From contig JAGADS010000074.1 in the NCBI GenBank assembly GCA_017613485.1, forward strand, positions 1 to 15,975: a stretch of 15,975 nucleotides of DNA, written 5' to 3'. This document shows, in pieces, positions 6,906 to 12,678 of the stretch. The notes under the pieces are model-generated. The model worked only from the letters and a program-made list of their open reading frames with translations, was not told the DNA's origin and did not search any database. The stretch is from Treponema sp. (GTDB lineage Bacteria; Spirochaetota; Spirochaetia; Treponematales; Treponemataceae). The position numbers were made by a program, and so were the translations under genes. Positions within the stretch are counted from its first letter, which is position 1. Every line of letters begins with the position of its first letter.

Positions 6906-7922
6906 ATGAAAAAATTATTATTGACCGTCGTGACAGCCGCACTTTTATTCGCACTTACATCATGTAAGGAAAAAACAATTCCACAGCTTGCCGCAAAATA
7001 TAAACTGGAGACAGGAACAGCAGTGGGAAATGACTTTTATGCACCAGAAGGACAGGAAAGAATCAAGGATTTTTCCAGCGTCATAGTAAGTGAAAATTCA
7101 ATGAAATGGGTAAACATACACCCCAAGCAGACTTTCTGGAACTGGAATGATGTTGACAAAATCGTCGAGTTCGGGCAGGAAAACAAAATCTCCATCAAAT
7201 TCCACACACTCTTCTGGCATAATCAGAATTCCTCATTCTTGAACAGGATGGAAACAAAAGAAGAAGCCACTGCCGTAATGGATGACCATATAAAGACAAT
7301 CATGGAACGCTACAAGGGTAAGATTGCCTATTATGATGTCGTAAATGAAATGTTCGAGGAAGACGGTTCTTTCCGTAAAACAATCTGGTACAACCTTATG
7401 GGTGAAGATTATATTGCCCATGCCTTAAAAACAGCAAGAGCGGCCGATCCTGATGCAAAGCTCTATCTTAACGAATACAACAACGAGAACCTGGGATATG
7501 CAAAGTCTGAAGCCATGTTCAACCTTGTCAAGAAATATGTTGACGAGGGTGTGCCTATTGACGGTGTCGGCATGCAGCTCCATCTTGCAACAGACCTTCC
7601 ATTTGACAAAGAGGCAATCCGTGCAAACGTAAAGCGCTATGCAGACATCGGTATTGACGTTTCATTCAGCGAAGTTGACGTAAGAATGCCGGACAGAAAA
7701 GCAAAGGACGAGAATGAAATCAAAAAACAGACAGAGATTTACACTGCCCTTGTTGATATTGCAAAGACAGAACCGAATGTAAAGACATTTATTGTCTGGG
7801 GTCTTAGCGACAAGGACACTTGGGTACCGGGAACTTTCCCAGGCTATGGAAACCCCTGTATCTACGACAATACCATGAACAAGAAACCTGTATATCAGGC
7901 AATCAAAGACACTCTTAAATAA
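6906..7922 (+). CDS. Lipoprotein GH10 endo-beta-1,4-xylanase
   Basis: Glycoside hydrolase family 10 enzyme of 338 aa, predicted to cut xylan chains at the cell envelope. Residues 1-19 form a lipoprotein signal peptide ending in the lipobox LTSC, with C20 as the lipidated residue. The rest is a single GH10 barrel without accessory binding modules. Visible motifs are FHTLFWH (99-105), the acid/base E148 in DVVNEMF, the nucleophile E256 in FSEVDVRM and the late WGLSDKDTW (298-306). AAGGAG at 6895-6900 sits 5 nt before the ATG. It starts 30 nt after the cyclase stop with no promoter or terminator seen between, so co-transcription with the cyclase is likely. It ends at a strong hairpin. Family and catalytic residues are clear; xylan as substrate follows from the family. 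Lipid anchoring suggests attack on short, already cut xylan near the cell, but that is inference. Confidence 0.93.
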   Translation: MKKLLLTVVTAALLFALTSCKEKTIPQLAAKYKLETGTAVGNDFYAPEGQERIKDFSSVIVSENSMKWVNIHPKQTFWNWNDVDKIVEFGQENKISIKFHTLFWHNQNSSFLNRMETKEEATAVMDDHIKTIMERYKGKIAYYDVVNEMFEEDGSFRKTIWYNLMGEDYIAHALKTARAADPDAKLYLNEYNNENLGYAKSEAMFNLVKKYVDEGVPIDGVGMQLHLATDLPFDKEAIRANVKRYADIGIDVSFSEVDVRMPDRKAKDENEIKKQTEIYTALVDIAKTEPNVKTFIVWGLSDKDTWVPGTFPGYGNPCIYDNTMNKKPVYQAIKDTLK

Positions 7923-8036
7923 TCATCCTGCGGCCGGGGGATAAAACAACCCCTGGTCGGCACTTTTTCCTTTTTCCGTTCTATTTGTTATTTCTACCTG
8001 TTTGTTTCCAAAACTTATTACTTTATCTTCTGACAT
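7923..8036 (-). CDS. Possible small ORF (37 aa) downstream of the PIN toxin
   Basis: An ATG at 8036 (minus strand) has AGAGG (8048-8044) 7 nt upstream and opens 37 codons starting MSEDKVISFGNKQVEITN, stopping at 7923. The first 20 or so residues look protein-like. The remainder is read backwards through the xylanase terminator, so the C-terminus is probably accidental. It could be a small third gene of the toxin-antitoxin unit or the surviving 5' end of a gene cut off by a rearrangement. I recognise no family. The good ribosome site is the main support. Confidence 0.3.
   Translation of the reverse strand: MSEDKVISFGNKQVEITNRTEKGKSADQGLFYPPAAG
7931..7975 (+). terminator. Intrinsic terminator of the cyclase-xylanase unit
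   Basis: Arms CGGCCGGGG (7931-7939) and CCCCTGGTCG (7950-7959) pair over nine positions with one bulged T and one G-T pair. The loop is A-rich and two T runs follow (7964-7968, 7971-7975). It lies 9 nt after the xylanase stop codon. Confidence 0.8.
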
Positions 8037-8081
8037 TTTTTAACCTCTGTTTGCGTAAGTCGGTTATATTCTCAACCTTTA

Positions 8082-8456
8082 CTAATCTGGTAAAAGATTG
8101 ATTAAATTTTTTCTTAACTTTTTATCAAATGTTTCAACTTTAATATTTTTTATTCGGTAATATGCACAAAGTATGCAATCAACAAAATCAAGTTTTGAAT
8201 CTCCGTATATCTGCAAGGCATATTCCATAACATTTTGATCTGTCGTAGTTGTATATTTCAAGAGCATACAAAGCTTTTTATTTATATCTTTCCGGCTTGT
8301 CTTGTAAACTTTGTCCAATACATAAACCATTTCAGAAATAACCTCATGCAAAAGATATACTTCTTCATTTTCCAGCATCTTTTCAGCATAATCTGCCATT
8401 TCTGCATTGTCATTTAAGATGAAGCGCAGAAAAATATTTGCATCAGCGTAGACCAT
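8082..8456 (-). CDS. PIN-domain ribonuclease toxin (type II toxin-antitoxin)
   Basis: A 124-aa VapC-like protein, predicted to be a magnesium-dependent endoribonuclease held inactive by the antitoxin. The acidic PIN residues are in place: D5 (YADANIFL), E42 (SEMVYVL), D90/D93 (KLDFVDCIL) and D111 (TFDKKL). The ATG at 8456 is chosen over upstream codons because YADANIFL is the canonical PIN start and GGAGG lies just before it. This start lies inside the end of the antitoxin gene (14-nt overlap), the usual sign of translational coupling. The gene sits near a tRNA and repeats in a non-housekeeping stretch. The RNA target is unknown. Confidence 0.85.
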   Translation of the reverse strand: MVYADANIFLRFILNDNAEMADYAEKMLENEEVYLLHEVISEMVYVLDKVYKTSRKDINKKLCMLLKYTTTTDQNVMEYALQIYGDSKLDFVDCILCAYYRIKNIKVETFDKKLRKNLINLLPD

Positions 8457-8676
8457 GTTTTTCCTCCATAGCCGCTTTCCAAGCATCTTTTTCCTTCTTA
8501 ATCAGTTCAGGATTCGCATATTGGGAAAGGCAGCCCCGCAAAGCCTTTATACCTGTAGCCCGGTCCACATTGTTTTCTTCTAGAACAGTTATGAGCAATT
8601 TTTGATTTTTCTCAAAAGTGTATTCTCCAATCGGTCTGACTGTATTGCCGTCAAAATATGCCGGAATAGAAATCAT
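8443..8676 (-). CDS. Antitoxin partner of the PIN toxin (DUF104-like)
   Basis: A 77-aa protein directly upstream of the PIN toxin, overlapping it by 14 nt. The N-terminal half (ISIPAYFDGNTVRPIG, then QKLLITVLEE) has the beta-rich pattern of the small DUF104/AF2212-like antitoxins that accompany PIN toxins. The C-terminal half is charged and helical (about 55-75) and probably wraps the toxin. The ATG at 8676 is fixed by an excellent ribosome site, GGAGGTG at 8688-8682, 5 nt away. An open frame continues upstream through the repeat region but has no ribosome site and is not believed. The antitoxin role is inferred from position, size and partner; the DUF104 likeness is a visual match. Confidence 0.7.
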   Translation of the reverse strand: MISIPAYFDGNTVRPIGEYTFEKNQKLLITVLEENNVDRATGIKALRGCLSQYANPELIKKEKDAWKAAMEEKHGLR

Positions 8677-8696
8677 TGCAACACCTCCATTATTTG

Positions 8697-8705
8697 ATTT
8701 TACCA
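8697..8705 (-). promoter_or_regulatory. Extended -10 promoter of the toxin-antitoxin pair
   Basis: On the minus strand TGG-TAAAAT (8705-8697) forms an extended -10 about 20 nt before the antitoxin ATG. This leaves a leader of about 14 nt that carries the ribosome site. A weak TTTCAA lies 17 nt upstream. I did not find a clear operator palindrome for autoregulation. Confidence 0.5.
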
Positions 8706-8752
8706 CGGAAAAGGATTTTTTGAAAGAACAAATCAACGGAATTGCCTTGAAT

Positions 8753-8848
8753 GGTCGGCGCTCCCGAGGCTTCAAACCCAGCAACTGTTTTTTGTTTATG
8801 ATTATTTCTTTTGGATTTAAAATAAAAAATCGCCCCCTGCTGGGTTTG
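8753..8848. repeat. 96-bp direct repeat, copy 1 (carries a detached tRNA 3' end)
   Basis: It starts GGTCGGCGCTCCC and ends CGCCCCCTGCTGGGTTTG. It matches copy 2 at 90 of 96 positions without gaps, at a spacing of 184 nt. Its last 18 bases equal the 3' end of the tRNA-Asn gene (minus strand), but no tRNA follows here. It also carries TTCAAACCCAGCA (8771-8783) facing an inverted partner TGCTGGGTTTG (8838-8848), with an AT-rich stretch between. Confidence 0.9.
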
Positions 8849-8936
8849 CCCTCCGATGCCAAACCTCCATGTTTTTCATCTCCGGGCCGGCTCTGGTCGC
8901 TGTCGGCTGCCTCCATGCAGCCTTTTCCTCCCACCT
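8849..8936. other. GC-rich spacer between the two repeats
   Basis: An 88-nt segment visibly richer in G+C than its surroundings. It contains a perfect 6-bp hairpin, GGCTGC (8905-8910) and GCAGCC (8917-8922) around a 6-nt loop. The base composition differs from the AT-rich repeats and suggests a separate origin. No gene or known motif is recognised. Confidence 0.5.
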
Positions 8937-9032
8937 GGTCGGCGCTCCCTCCGCTTCAAACCCGGCAACTGTTTTTTGTATATGATTATTTCTTTTGGAT
9001 TTAAAATAAAAAAACGCCCCCTGCTGGGTTTG
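8937..9032. repeat. 96-bp direct repeat, copy 2 (ends inside tRNA-Asn)
   Basis: The same unit as copy 1, with six substitutions. Its final 18 bases (9015-9032) are the 3' part of the functional tRNA-Asn gene, so the repeat boundary lies within the T arm. The inverted pair TTCAAACCCGGCA (8955-8967) and TGCTGGGTTTGAA (9022-9034) brackets it, the second half being the tRNA T arm itself. Confidence 0.9.
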
Positions 9033-9087
9033 AACCAGCGACACACGGATTAACAGTCCGTTGCTCTACCACCTGAGCTAAGGGAGC
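9015..9087 (-). tRNA. tRNA-Asn (anticodon GUU)
   Basis: A 73-nt gene folding into a complete cloverleaf. The acceptor stem is GCTCCCT with AGGGGGC (one G-T pair). The D stem is GCTC/GAGC, and the anticodon stem is ACGGA/TCCGT around CTGTTAA with anticodon GTT. The variable loop has five bases, the T stem is GCTGG/CCAGC with loop TTCAAAC, and the discriminator base is G. CCA is not encoded. A T run follows the 3' end directly. The last 18 bases are also present in the nearby repeat. Confidence 0.97.
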
Positions 9088-9102
9088 TTGATAAGTGATA
9101 AA

Positions 9103-9134
9103 ATTATATTATAGAAAAACGGGAAAAATGTCAA
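9103..9134 (-). promoter_or_regulatory. Promoter of tRNA-Asn
   Basis: A perfect TTGACA (9134-9129) is followed by two overlapping TATAAT elements (9113-9108 and 9108-9103), at spacings of 15 and 20 nt. Neither spacing is ideal, but both hexamers are perfect and the tRNA begins at 9087, about 16 to 21 nt further on. Confidence 0.7.
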
Positions 9135-9190
9135 GAGATTTGGAGCTTTCTGCTTATTTTTTTTGTAAAAAAGATTGACGGAAACATGCC

Positions 9191-9219
9191 TTGTATGCAG
9201 GGGTGTAACTTGGTATAAT
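9191..9219 (+). promoter_or_regulatory. Promoter of the secreted glycan-binding-like gene
   Basis: TTGTAT (9191-9196), a 17-nt spacer ending in an extended TGG, and a perfect TATAAT (9214-9219). A second TGT-TATAAT lies at 9227-9235. The leader of about 26 nt carries AGGGGGA (9241-9247) 4 nt before the ATG at 9252. Confidence 0.7.
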
Positions 9220-9251
9220 CTATGTATGTTATAATGTTACAGGGGGATGGG

Positions 9252-10415
9252 ATGAAACGTATTGGGATTTTCTTTCTTTTATTGCTGGGAACTTTTAATA
9301 TCTGGGCGGCATCGCCTGAGCTAAAGAACATGCTTCCGCATAATTATTCTAAGCTCAACAGGCTTTCTGACTCTCAGACAGAGGAACTTGTTCAGGATTG
9401 TGCAGCTTTACTGGAAAACTCCAAGAGAACTTTTAATCTCGGAACTGATTTTTCTTTTTATACCGTATATACACAGAGAGTCAGTGACAGGCTTTTTTAC
9501 CGCGTGTTTGTCACATCCAGCGAGCTAGGCCTTACAGGGCAATGGAAAGTGGAGGACGGTCAATTCTCTGAATCCGAATACTACTGGCTTTCTTCTCCTG
9601 TCAATTCAATCCTTCAGGTTATACTTGAAAAAAAAGGAAATGACTATTCCTACATTGCATCTGATGTTTTTGGACAATGGCAGAATCTGGGGCTGAACGG
9701 TCTTAACGTATACTACTCTGATTTTCTTCTGTTCAGTGCAAACGAAGATGTTGCCGTGATTCATGGAACTTTCTCTCTTCCTGTTGCAATCGGCATGATG
9801 AAGGATGGCCTTACTAAAATAAGCCCCAGGACACGAAACGGTCATTACTACGCAAAGCAAAGCGCACAGTATACCCTTATAAACGCAAACGGCGGCTCAA
9901 ATGTTTTTTCCAGCGACAGATTCATCCTGACAATATCCGCATCCGATTTCCTGGTTGACTCAAATGCACCCCTGAAATATTCGATTCTTTCTGCATTCGA
10001 CGGGGATCCAGACACATGCTACAGGGAAAACGCGGAGGAGAATTTCATTACGCTTGCGTTCAGCTTTAAGACAGACACAACATGGACAAAACAAAACGGC
10101 AAGCTTCGCATAAAGGAGGCCTCAATAATAAACGGTGACGCTTCCTCAAGAACTTCATATTTCGGATCAAACAGGATTGCGGCACTCACGGCAGAGGCAA
10201 GCGAGAACATCAACTCTGCAAAAAAGGAAACATACACATTCACGCTGAATGACTATCAGTTCAAGTCCCAAAGCGTATTCCTTCCGTTTACTGAGGGCAA
10301 AAATTATTACGTCATCAACACCACCAAGATTTACAAGGCAGATGCTGATGACGTATGCATGAGTGAATTCAATCTGAAAACCCAGAACATCGGCTGGCTG
10401 TTTCCAGGTAAATAA
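9252..10415 (+). CDS. Secreted protein with a C-terminal discoidin/NADase-type glycan-binding-like domain
   Basis: A 387-aa exported protein of unknown exact role. Residues 1-20 are a signal peptide (MKRIGIFFLLLLGTFNIWAA), with cleavage near A19/A20 and no lipobox. The middle (about 60-215) is rich in aromatic residues and beta strands and matches no family I can name. The C-terminal part (about 215-385) has the pattern of the NADase-type glycan-binding or discoidin-like fold: SAFDGDPDTCY (247-257), IINGD (292-296), LNDYQFKSQ (332-340), then a VINTTKIYKADADDVCMSEF stretch (354-373). The start at 9252 is preferred over an ATG at 9222 because it gives a clean signal peptide and a ribosome site. 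It converges on purM with a 13-nt gap and no terminator. A role in binding host or plant glycans at the cell surface is inference. Confidence 0.75.
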   Translation: MKRIGIFFLLLLGTFNIWAASPELKNMLPHNYSKLNRLSDSQTEELVQDCAALLENSKRTFNLGTDFSFYTVYTQRVSDRLFYRVFVTSSELGLTGQWKVEDGQFSESEYYWLSSPVNSILQVILEKKGNDYSYIASDVFGQWQNLGLNGLNVYYSDFLLFSANEDVAVIHGTFSLPVAIGMMKDGLTKISPRTRNGHYYAKQSAQYTLINANGGSNVFSSDRFILTISASDFLVDSNAPLKYSILSAFDGDPDTCYRENAEENFITLAFSFKTDTTWTKQNGKLRIKEASIINGDASSRTSYFGSNRIAALTAEASENINSAKKETYTFTLNDYQFKSQSVFLPFTEGKNYYVINTTKIYKADADDVCMSEFNLKTQNIGWLFPGK

Positions 10416-10428
10416 ACTGAATTAAATC

Positions 10429-11544
10429 CTAGTCCTCAAAGCGGGTCATTTCCTTATTACCCTTGAACTCGCCCTTGATTACCTTGTCTGTATGTCCCAC
10501 ATGACCGATCTCGTAGGCAACCATGTCGGGGATTCCGGCCTTGTGATATTTCTTTGCATTCTTGTTGAACATCTTAAGGATCTGTGGGGCATCCTTTTTG
10601 CTTACGGCAAGGACAAAACCGATTCCCATGTTGAATGTTGAATACACATTCTTTGGATCTGCTCCACGACGGATCAATTCGTCAAAAATAGAAGGCACTT
10701 TCCAGCTGTTCTTCTTGATTACTGCAACAAGCTGTTTCTTTCCTTCTTTTGCATGGGGGAACATGCGCGGAACATTCTCGTAAAAACCACCGCCTGTGAT
10801 ATGGACCATTCCATGAACTGAAGAGCGGTATTTCTTGAGCACTTCCATGACCGGCTTTACATAGATGCGTGTCGGAGTAAGCAAAACCTCACCGATTGTT
10901 TTATTTGTTTTCTTTCCGTTCTCGATAAATGGATCCTTGAAATTCTTTACAAGCTTCCTGATAAGTGAATATCCGTTAGAATGTGTTCCGGTAGAAGAAA
11001 GACCAATCAAAACATCACCTTCCTTTATCTTGCTTCCGTCGATTATGTCTGATTTTTCCACGATACCGACACCGAATCCTGCAAGGTCATATTTCCCCTC
11101 ATCATAGAATCCGGGCATCTCGGCAGTCTCACCTCCAAGCAGGGCACAACCGCTTTCAACACATCCGTCGGTAACACCCTTTACAAGCTCACCTGCAATC
11201 TTTGACTCCAGTTTACCGCATGCAATGTAATCAAGGAAAAATGAAGTCTGAACACCGGAGCAGAGTATGTCATTTACACTCATGGCAACACAGTCAATTC
11301 CGACAGTATCATAGATGCCTAGCTTGAATGCAATGTCCAGCTTTGTTCCCACACCATCAGTACCGCTTACAACAACCGGATTTTTCATTCCCTTTGGAAC
11401 CGCAAACATTCCGTTGAATGCACCAAGATCTGTCAGCTGACCGGGGATTCTTGTACGCTGGGACTGCTTCTTGTATTTGTCCACAGCCTTGTATCCTTCG
11501 TTCACGTCAACACCGGCTTTCTTGTAATCAATAGTCTTTGCCAT
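10429..11544 (-). CDS. purM: Phosphoribosylformylglycinamidine cyclo-ligase (AIR synthetase)
   Basis: Catalyses the ATP-dependent closure of FGAM to aminoimidazole ribonucleotide, the fifth step of purine synthesis, in the cytoplasm. The family signatures are GTDGVGTKL (61-69), AMSVNDILCSG (88-97 region), LLGGETAEMPGFY (136-147 region), SSTGTHSNGYSL and the glycine-rich ITGGGFYENVPR. At 371 aa it is slightly longer than the roughly 345 aa of E. coli PurM, with additional lysine-rich residues near 207-216 (ENGKKTNKT) and an acidic end. AGGAG (11555-11551) lies 6 nt before the ATG. No other purine gene is in the window, so it appears to stand alone, divergent from ispH. Confidence 0.96.
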   Translation of the reverse strand: MAKTIDYKKAGVDVNEGYKAVDKYKKQSQRTRIPGQLTDLGAFNGMFAVPKGMKNPVVVSGTDGVGTKLDIAFKLGIYDTVGIDCVAMSVNDILCSGVQTSFFLDYIACGKLESKIAGELVKGVTDGCVESGCALLGGETAEMPGFYDEGKYDLAGFGVGIVEKSDIIDGSKIKEGDVLIGLSSTGTHSNGYSLIRKLVKNFKDPFIENGKKTNKTIGEVLLTPTRIYVKPVMEVLKKYRSSVHGMVHITGGGFYENVPRMFPHAKEGKKQLVAVIKKNSWKVPSIFDELIRRGADPKNVYSTFNMGIGFVLAVSKKDAPQILKMFNKNAKKYHKAGIPDMVAYEIGHVGHTDKVIKGEFKGNKEMTRFED

Positions 11545-11599
11545 TTTCTGCTCCTGATATAAAATTAATTCACAGCTTTCGCCATGCTTTAATGCAAGT

Positions 11600-11628
11600 A
11601 ATATATCATAAATATTTTTTTTATGGAA
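11600..11628 (-). promoter_or_regulatory. Possible promoter of purM
   Basis: On the minus strand TTCCAT (11628-11623), 17 nt and an extended TGA-TATATT (-10 at 11605-11600). It would give a leader of about 49 nt. The -35 is poor; support rests on the extended -10. Confidence 0.35.
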
Positions 11629-11643
11629 GTTCCCTGTTTTTTA

Positions 11644-11652
11644 TGCTATACT
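11644..11652 (+). promoter_or_regulatory. Extended -10 promoter of ispH, predicted leaderless
   Basis: TGC-TATACT (hexamer 11647-11652) is followed by exactly 6 nt (TATGCC) and the ATG at 11659, so the expected transcript begins at the start codon. There is no ribosome site and no convincing -35. The start codon is independently fixed by the conserved IspH N-terminus. Confidence 0.65.
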
Positions 11653-11658
11653 TATGCC

Positions 11659-12510
11659 ATGGAAATATTCACGGCTTCGGTTTTAGGTTACTGCATGGGA
11701 GTTGAACGTGCCGTAAACCTTGCGTTAAAAACCATAGGTGAGAAAAAAGAAAACTCAAAGCTATATACTCTAGGTCCCCTGATCCACAATCCGCTTGTCT
11801 TAAAAGAATTGAATGAGCGCGGTATGAGAGTTCTTTCGGACGATGAGATTAAAAATGTAAGCTCAGGAGATGCCGTTGTAATAAGAGCTCATGGAACCAC
11901 CGCAAAAAACATTGATACCCTACAGAAACAGAATGCAGTGATAATTGACGCAACATGCCCCAGGGTAAAGCAAAGCCAGAAGCGTGTCGAGGAATGGTCG
12001 AAAAAAGGATATGACATAATCATCGCAGGAGACAAGAATCATGGAGAGGTAAAAAGCCTTGAGGGATTCTTTGATTCAAGCCAGGGAGGAAAACTATATG
12101 TCGTCCAAAACAGTGATGAGACCGAGGTGATTCCGCTAAGAGAAAGAACAGCCCTCATCTCGCAGACAACATTCAGCCCGGAAAAATACGATGCGATTAC
12201 AACAGCAATTAAGGGAAAGAAGTCGGATGCAGTGATTTTCAACTCAATATGTGATGCCACATTAAAAAGACAGAAATCACTTGAGGAGCTTGCCAAAAAA
12301 GTTGATGCCATTTTAGTTGTAGGCGGAAAACAGTCTGCAAACACCAAGCAGCTTAAGGATCTTGCATTAAAATATTGTCCCAACGTAGAGCTGATAGAAG
12401 ATGAGACCGAGATTCCGGAAAAGTTCTTTGATTTTGAAAAAGTGGGTATTACCGCAGGAGCCTCTACCCCGCAATTTGTAATTGATGCCGTTAAAAAGAG
12501 ATTATGCTAA
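11659..12510 (+). CDS. ispH: 4-hydroxy-3-methylbut-2-enyl diphosphate reductase
   Basis: The last enzyme of the MEP isoprenoid pathway. It reduces HMBPP to IPP and DMAPP with a [4Fe-4S] cluster in the cytoplasm. The 283-aa protein keeps the three cluster cysteines C12 (GYCMGVERA), C100 (DATCPRV) and C198 (NSICDAT). Active-site H43, H128 and E130 (NHGE), the SQTT motif near 169-172 and the late SANTKQL are also present. C12 falls at the same number as in E. coli, which fixes the start at 11659 and excludes an ATG 36 nt upstream that lies before the -10 element. It is shorter than the E. coli protein (316 aa) mainly at the C-terminus. Divergent from purM and convergent with the secDF unit. Confidence 0.96.
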   Translation: MEIFTASVLGYCMGVERAVNLALKTIGEKKENSKLYTLGPLIHNPLVLKELNERGMRVLSDDEIKNVSSGDAVVIRAHGTTAKNIDTLQKQNAVIIDATCPRVKQSQKRVEEWSKKGYDIIIAGDKNHGEVKSLEGFFDSSQGGKLYVVQNSDETEVIPLRERTALISQTTFSPEKYDAITTAIKGKKSDAVIFNSICDATLKRQKSLEELAKKVDAILVVGGKQSANTKQLKDLALKYCPNVELIEDETEIPEKFFDFEKVGITAGASTPQFVIDAVKKRLC

Positions 12511-12589
12511 TCTGAAGTTTTACTGTTATTTTCGAATGGGAAGAATGTGAGTCTTCGTGAGTTTTATTATTGATTAAGTTAAAAAACTA

Positions 12590-12672
12590 GTCACACAGAT
12601 TCAAGAGTTCCACTTGAAAGCAAACAGAATCTCTTCAAGGAAACGCCGTAAGGCGTTTCGAATCCGTGTGAC
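12590..12672 (-). terminator. Large nested hairpin, probable terminator of the sec operon
   Basis: Outer arms GTCACACAGATTC (12590-12602) and GAATCCGTGTGAC (12660-12672) pair at 12 of 13 positions. Inside is a perfect hairpin, GAAACGCC-GTAA-GGCGTTTC (12640-12659), abutting the right arm. A second hairpin, TTCAAG/CTTGAA (12600-12618), competes with the left arm. Read on the minus strand, the structure follows the secF stop by 6 nt and is followed by TAGTTTTTT, so it can end yajC-secD-secF transcripts. On the plus strand no T run follows. It is far larger than a simple terminator and may also be a dispersed repeat. Confidence 0.6.
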
Positions 12673-12678
12673 AATAAT

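Larger units (their letters stand above)
8677..9014. other. Non-coding accessory stretch between antitoxin and tRNA-Asn
   Basis: About 340 nt with no credible gene. It holds the antitoxin promoter, repeat copy 1, a GC-rich spacer and most of repeat copy 2. Long open frames cross it on both strands but lack ribosome sites and run through the repeats and the tRNA, so they are treated as chance. Confidence 0.7.

Noticed and set aside
8677..8934. Upstream in-frame extension of the antitoxin frame (to 163 aa)
   Set aside because: It runs through the repeat and the antitoxin promoter with no ribosome site; GGAGGTG lies right before the ATG at 8676.
8700..9035. CRISPR-like array
   Set aside because: Only two copies, 96 bp long with an 88-nt spacer and no cas genes; size and number do not fit.
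8817..9044. 75-aa open frame (minus) spanning tRNA-Asn, spacer and repeats
   Set aside because: It overlaps the tRNA and begins inside it; openness is explained by the composition of the repeat. Such frames may be annotated as hypothetical proteins wherever the repeat occurs.
8618..9053. Plus-strand frames across the same repeat region
   Set aside because: No ribosome site, repeated low-complexity content, and overlap with the tRNA and the antitoxin 5' end.
9222..9251. ATG at 9222 as start of the secreted protein
   Set aside because: It lies 3 nt after the -10 element and spoils the signal peptide; the ATG at 9252 has AGGGGGA before it.
11623..11658. ATG at 11623 as start of ispH
   Set aside because: It lies upstream of the -10 element, and the IspH N-terminus with C12 begins at 11659.
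12520..12589. Terminator after ispH (GAAGA/TCTTC with downstream T-rich sequence)
   Set aside because: Only a 5-bp stem with a weak T tract; too poor to call.
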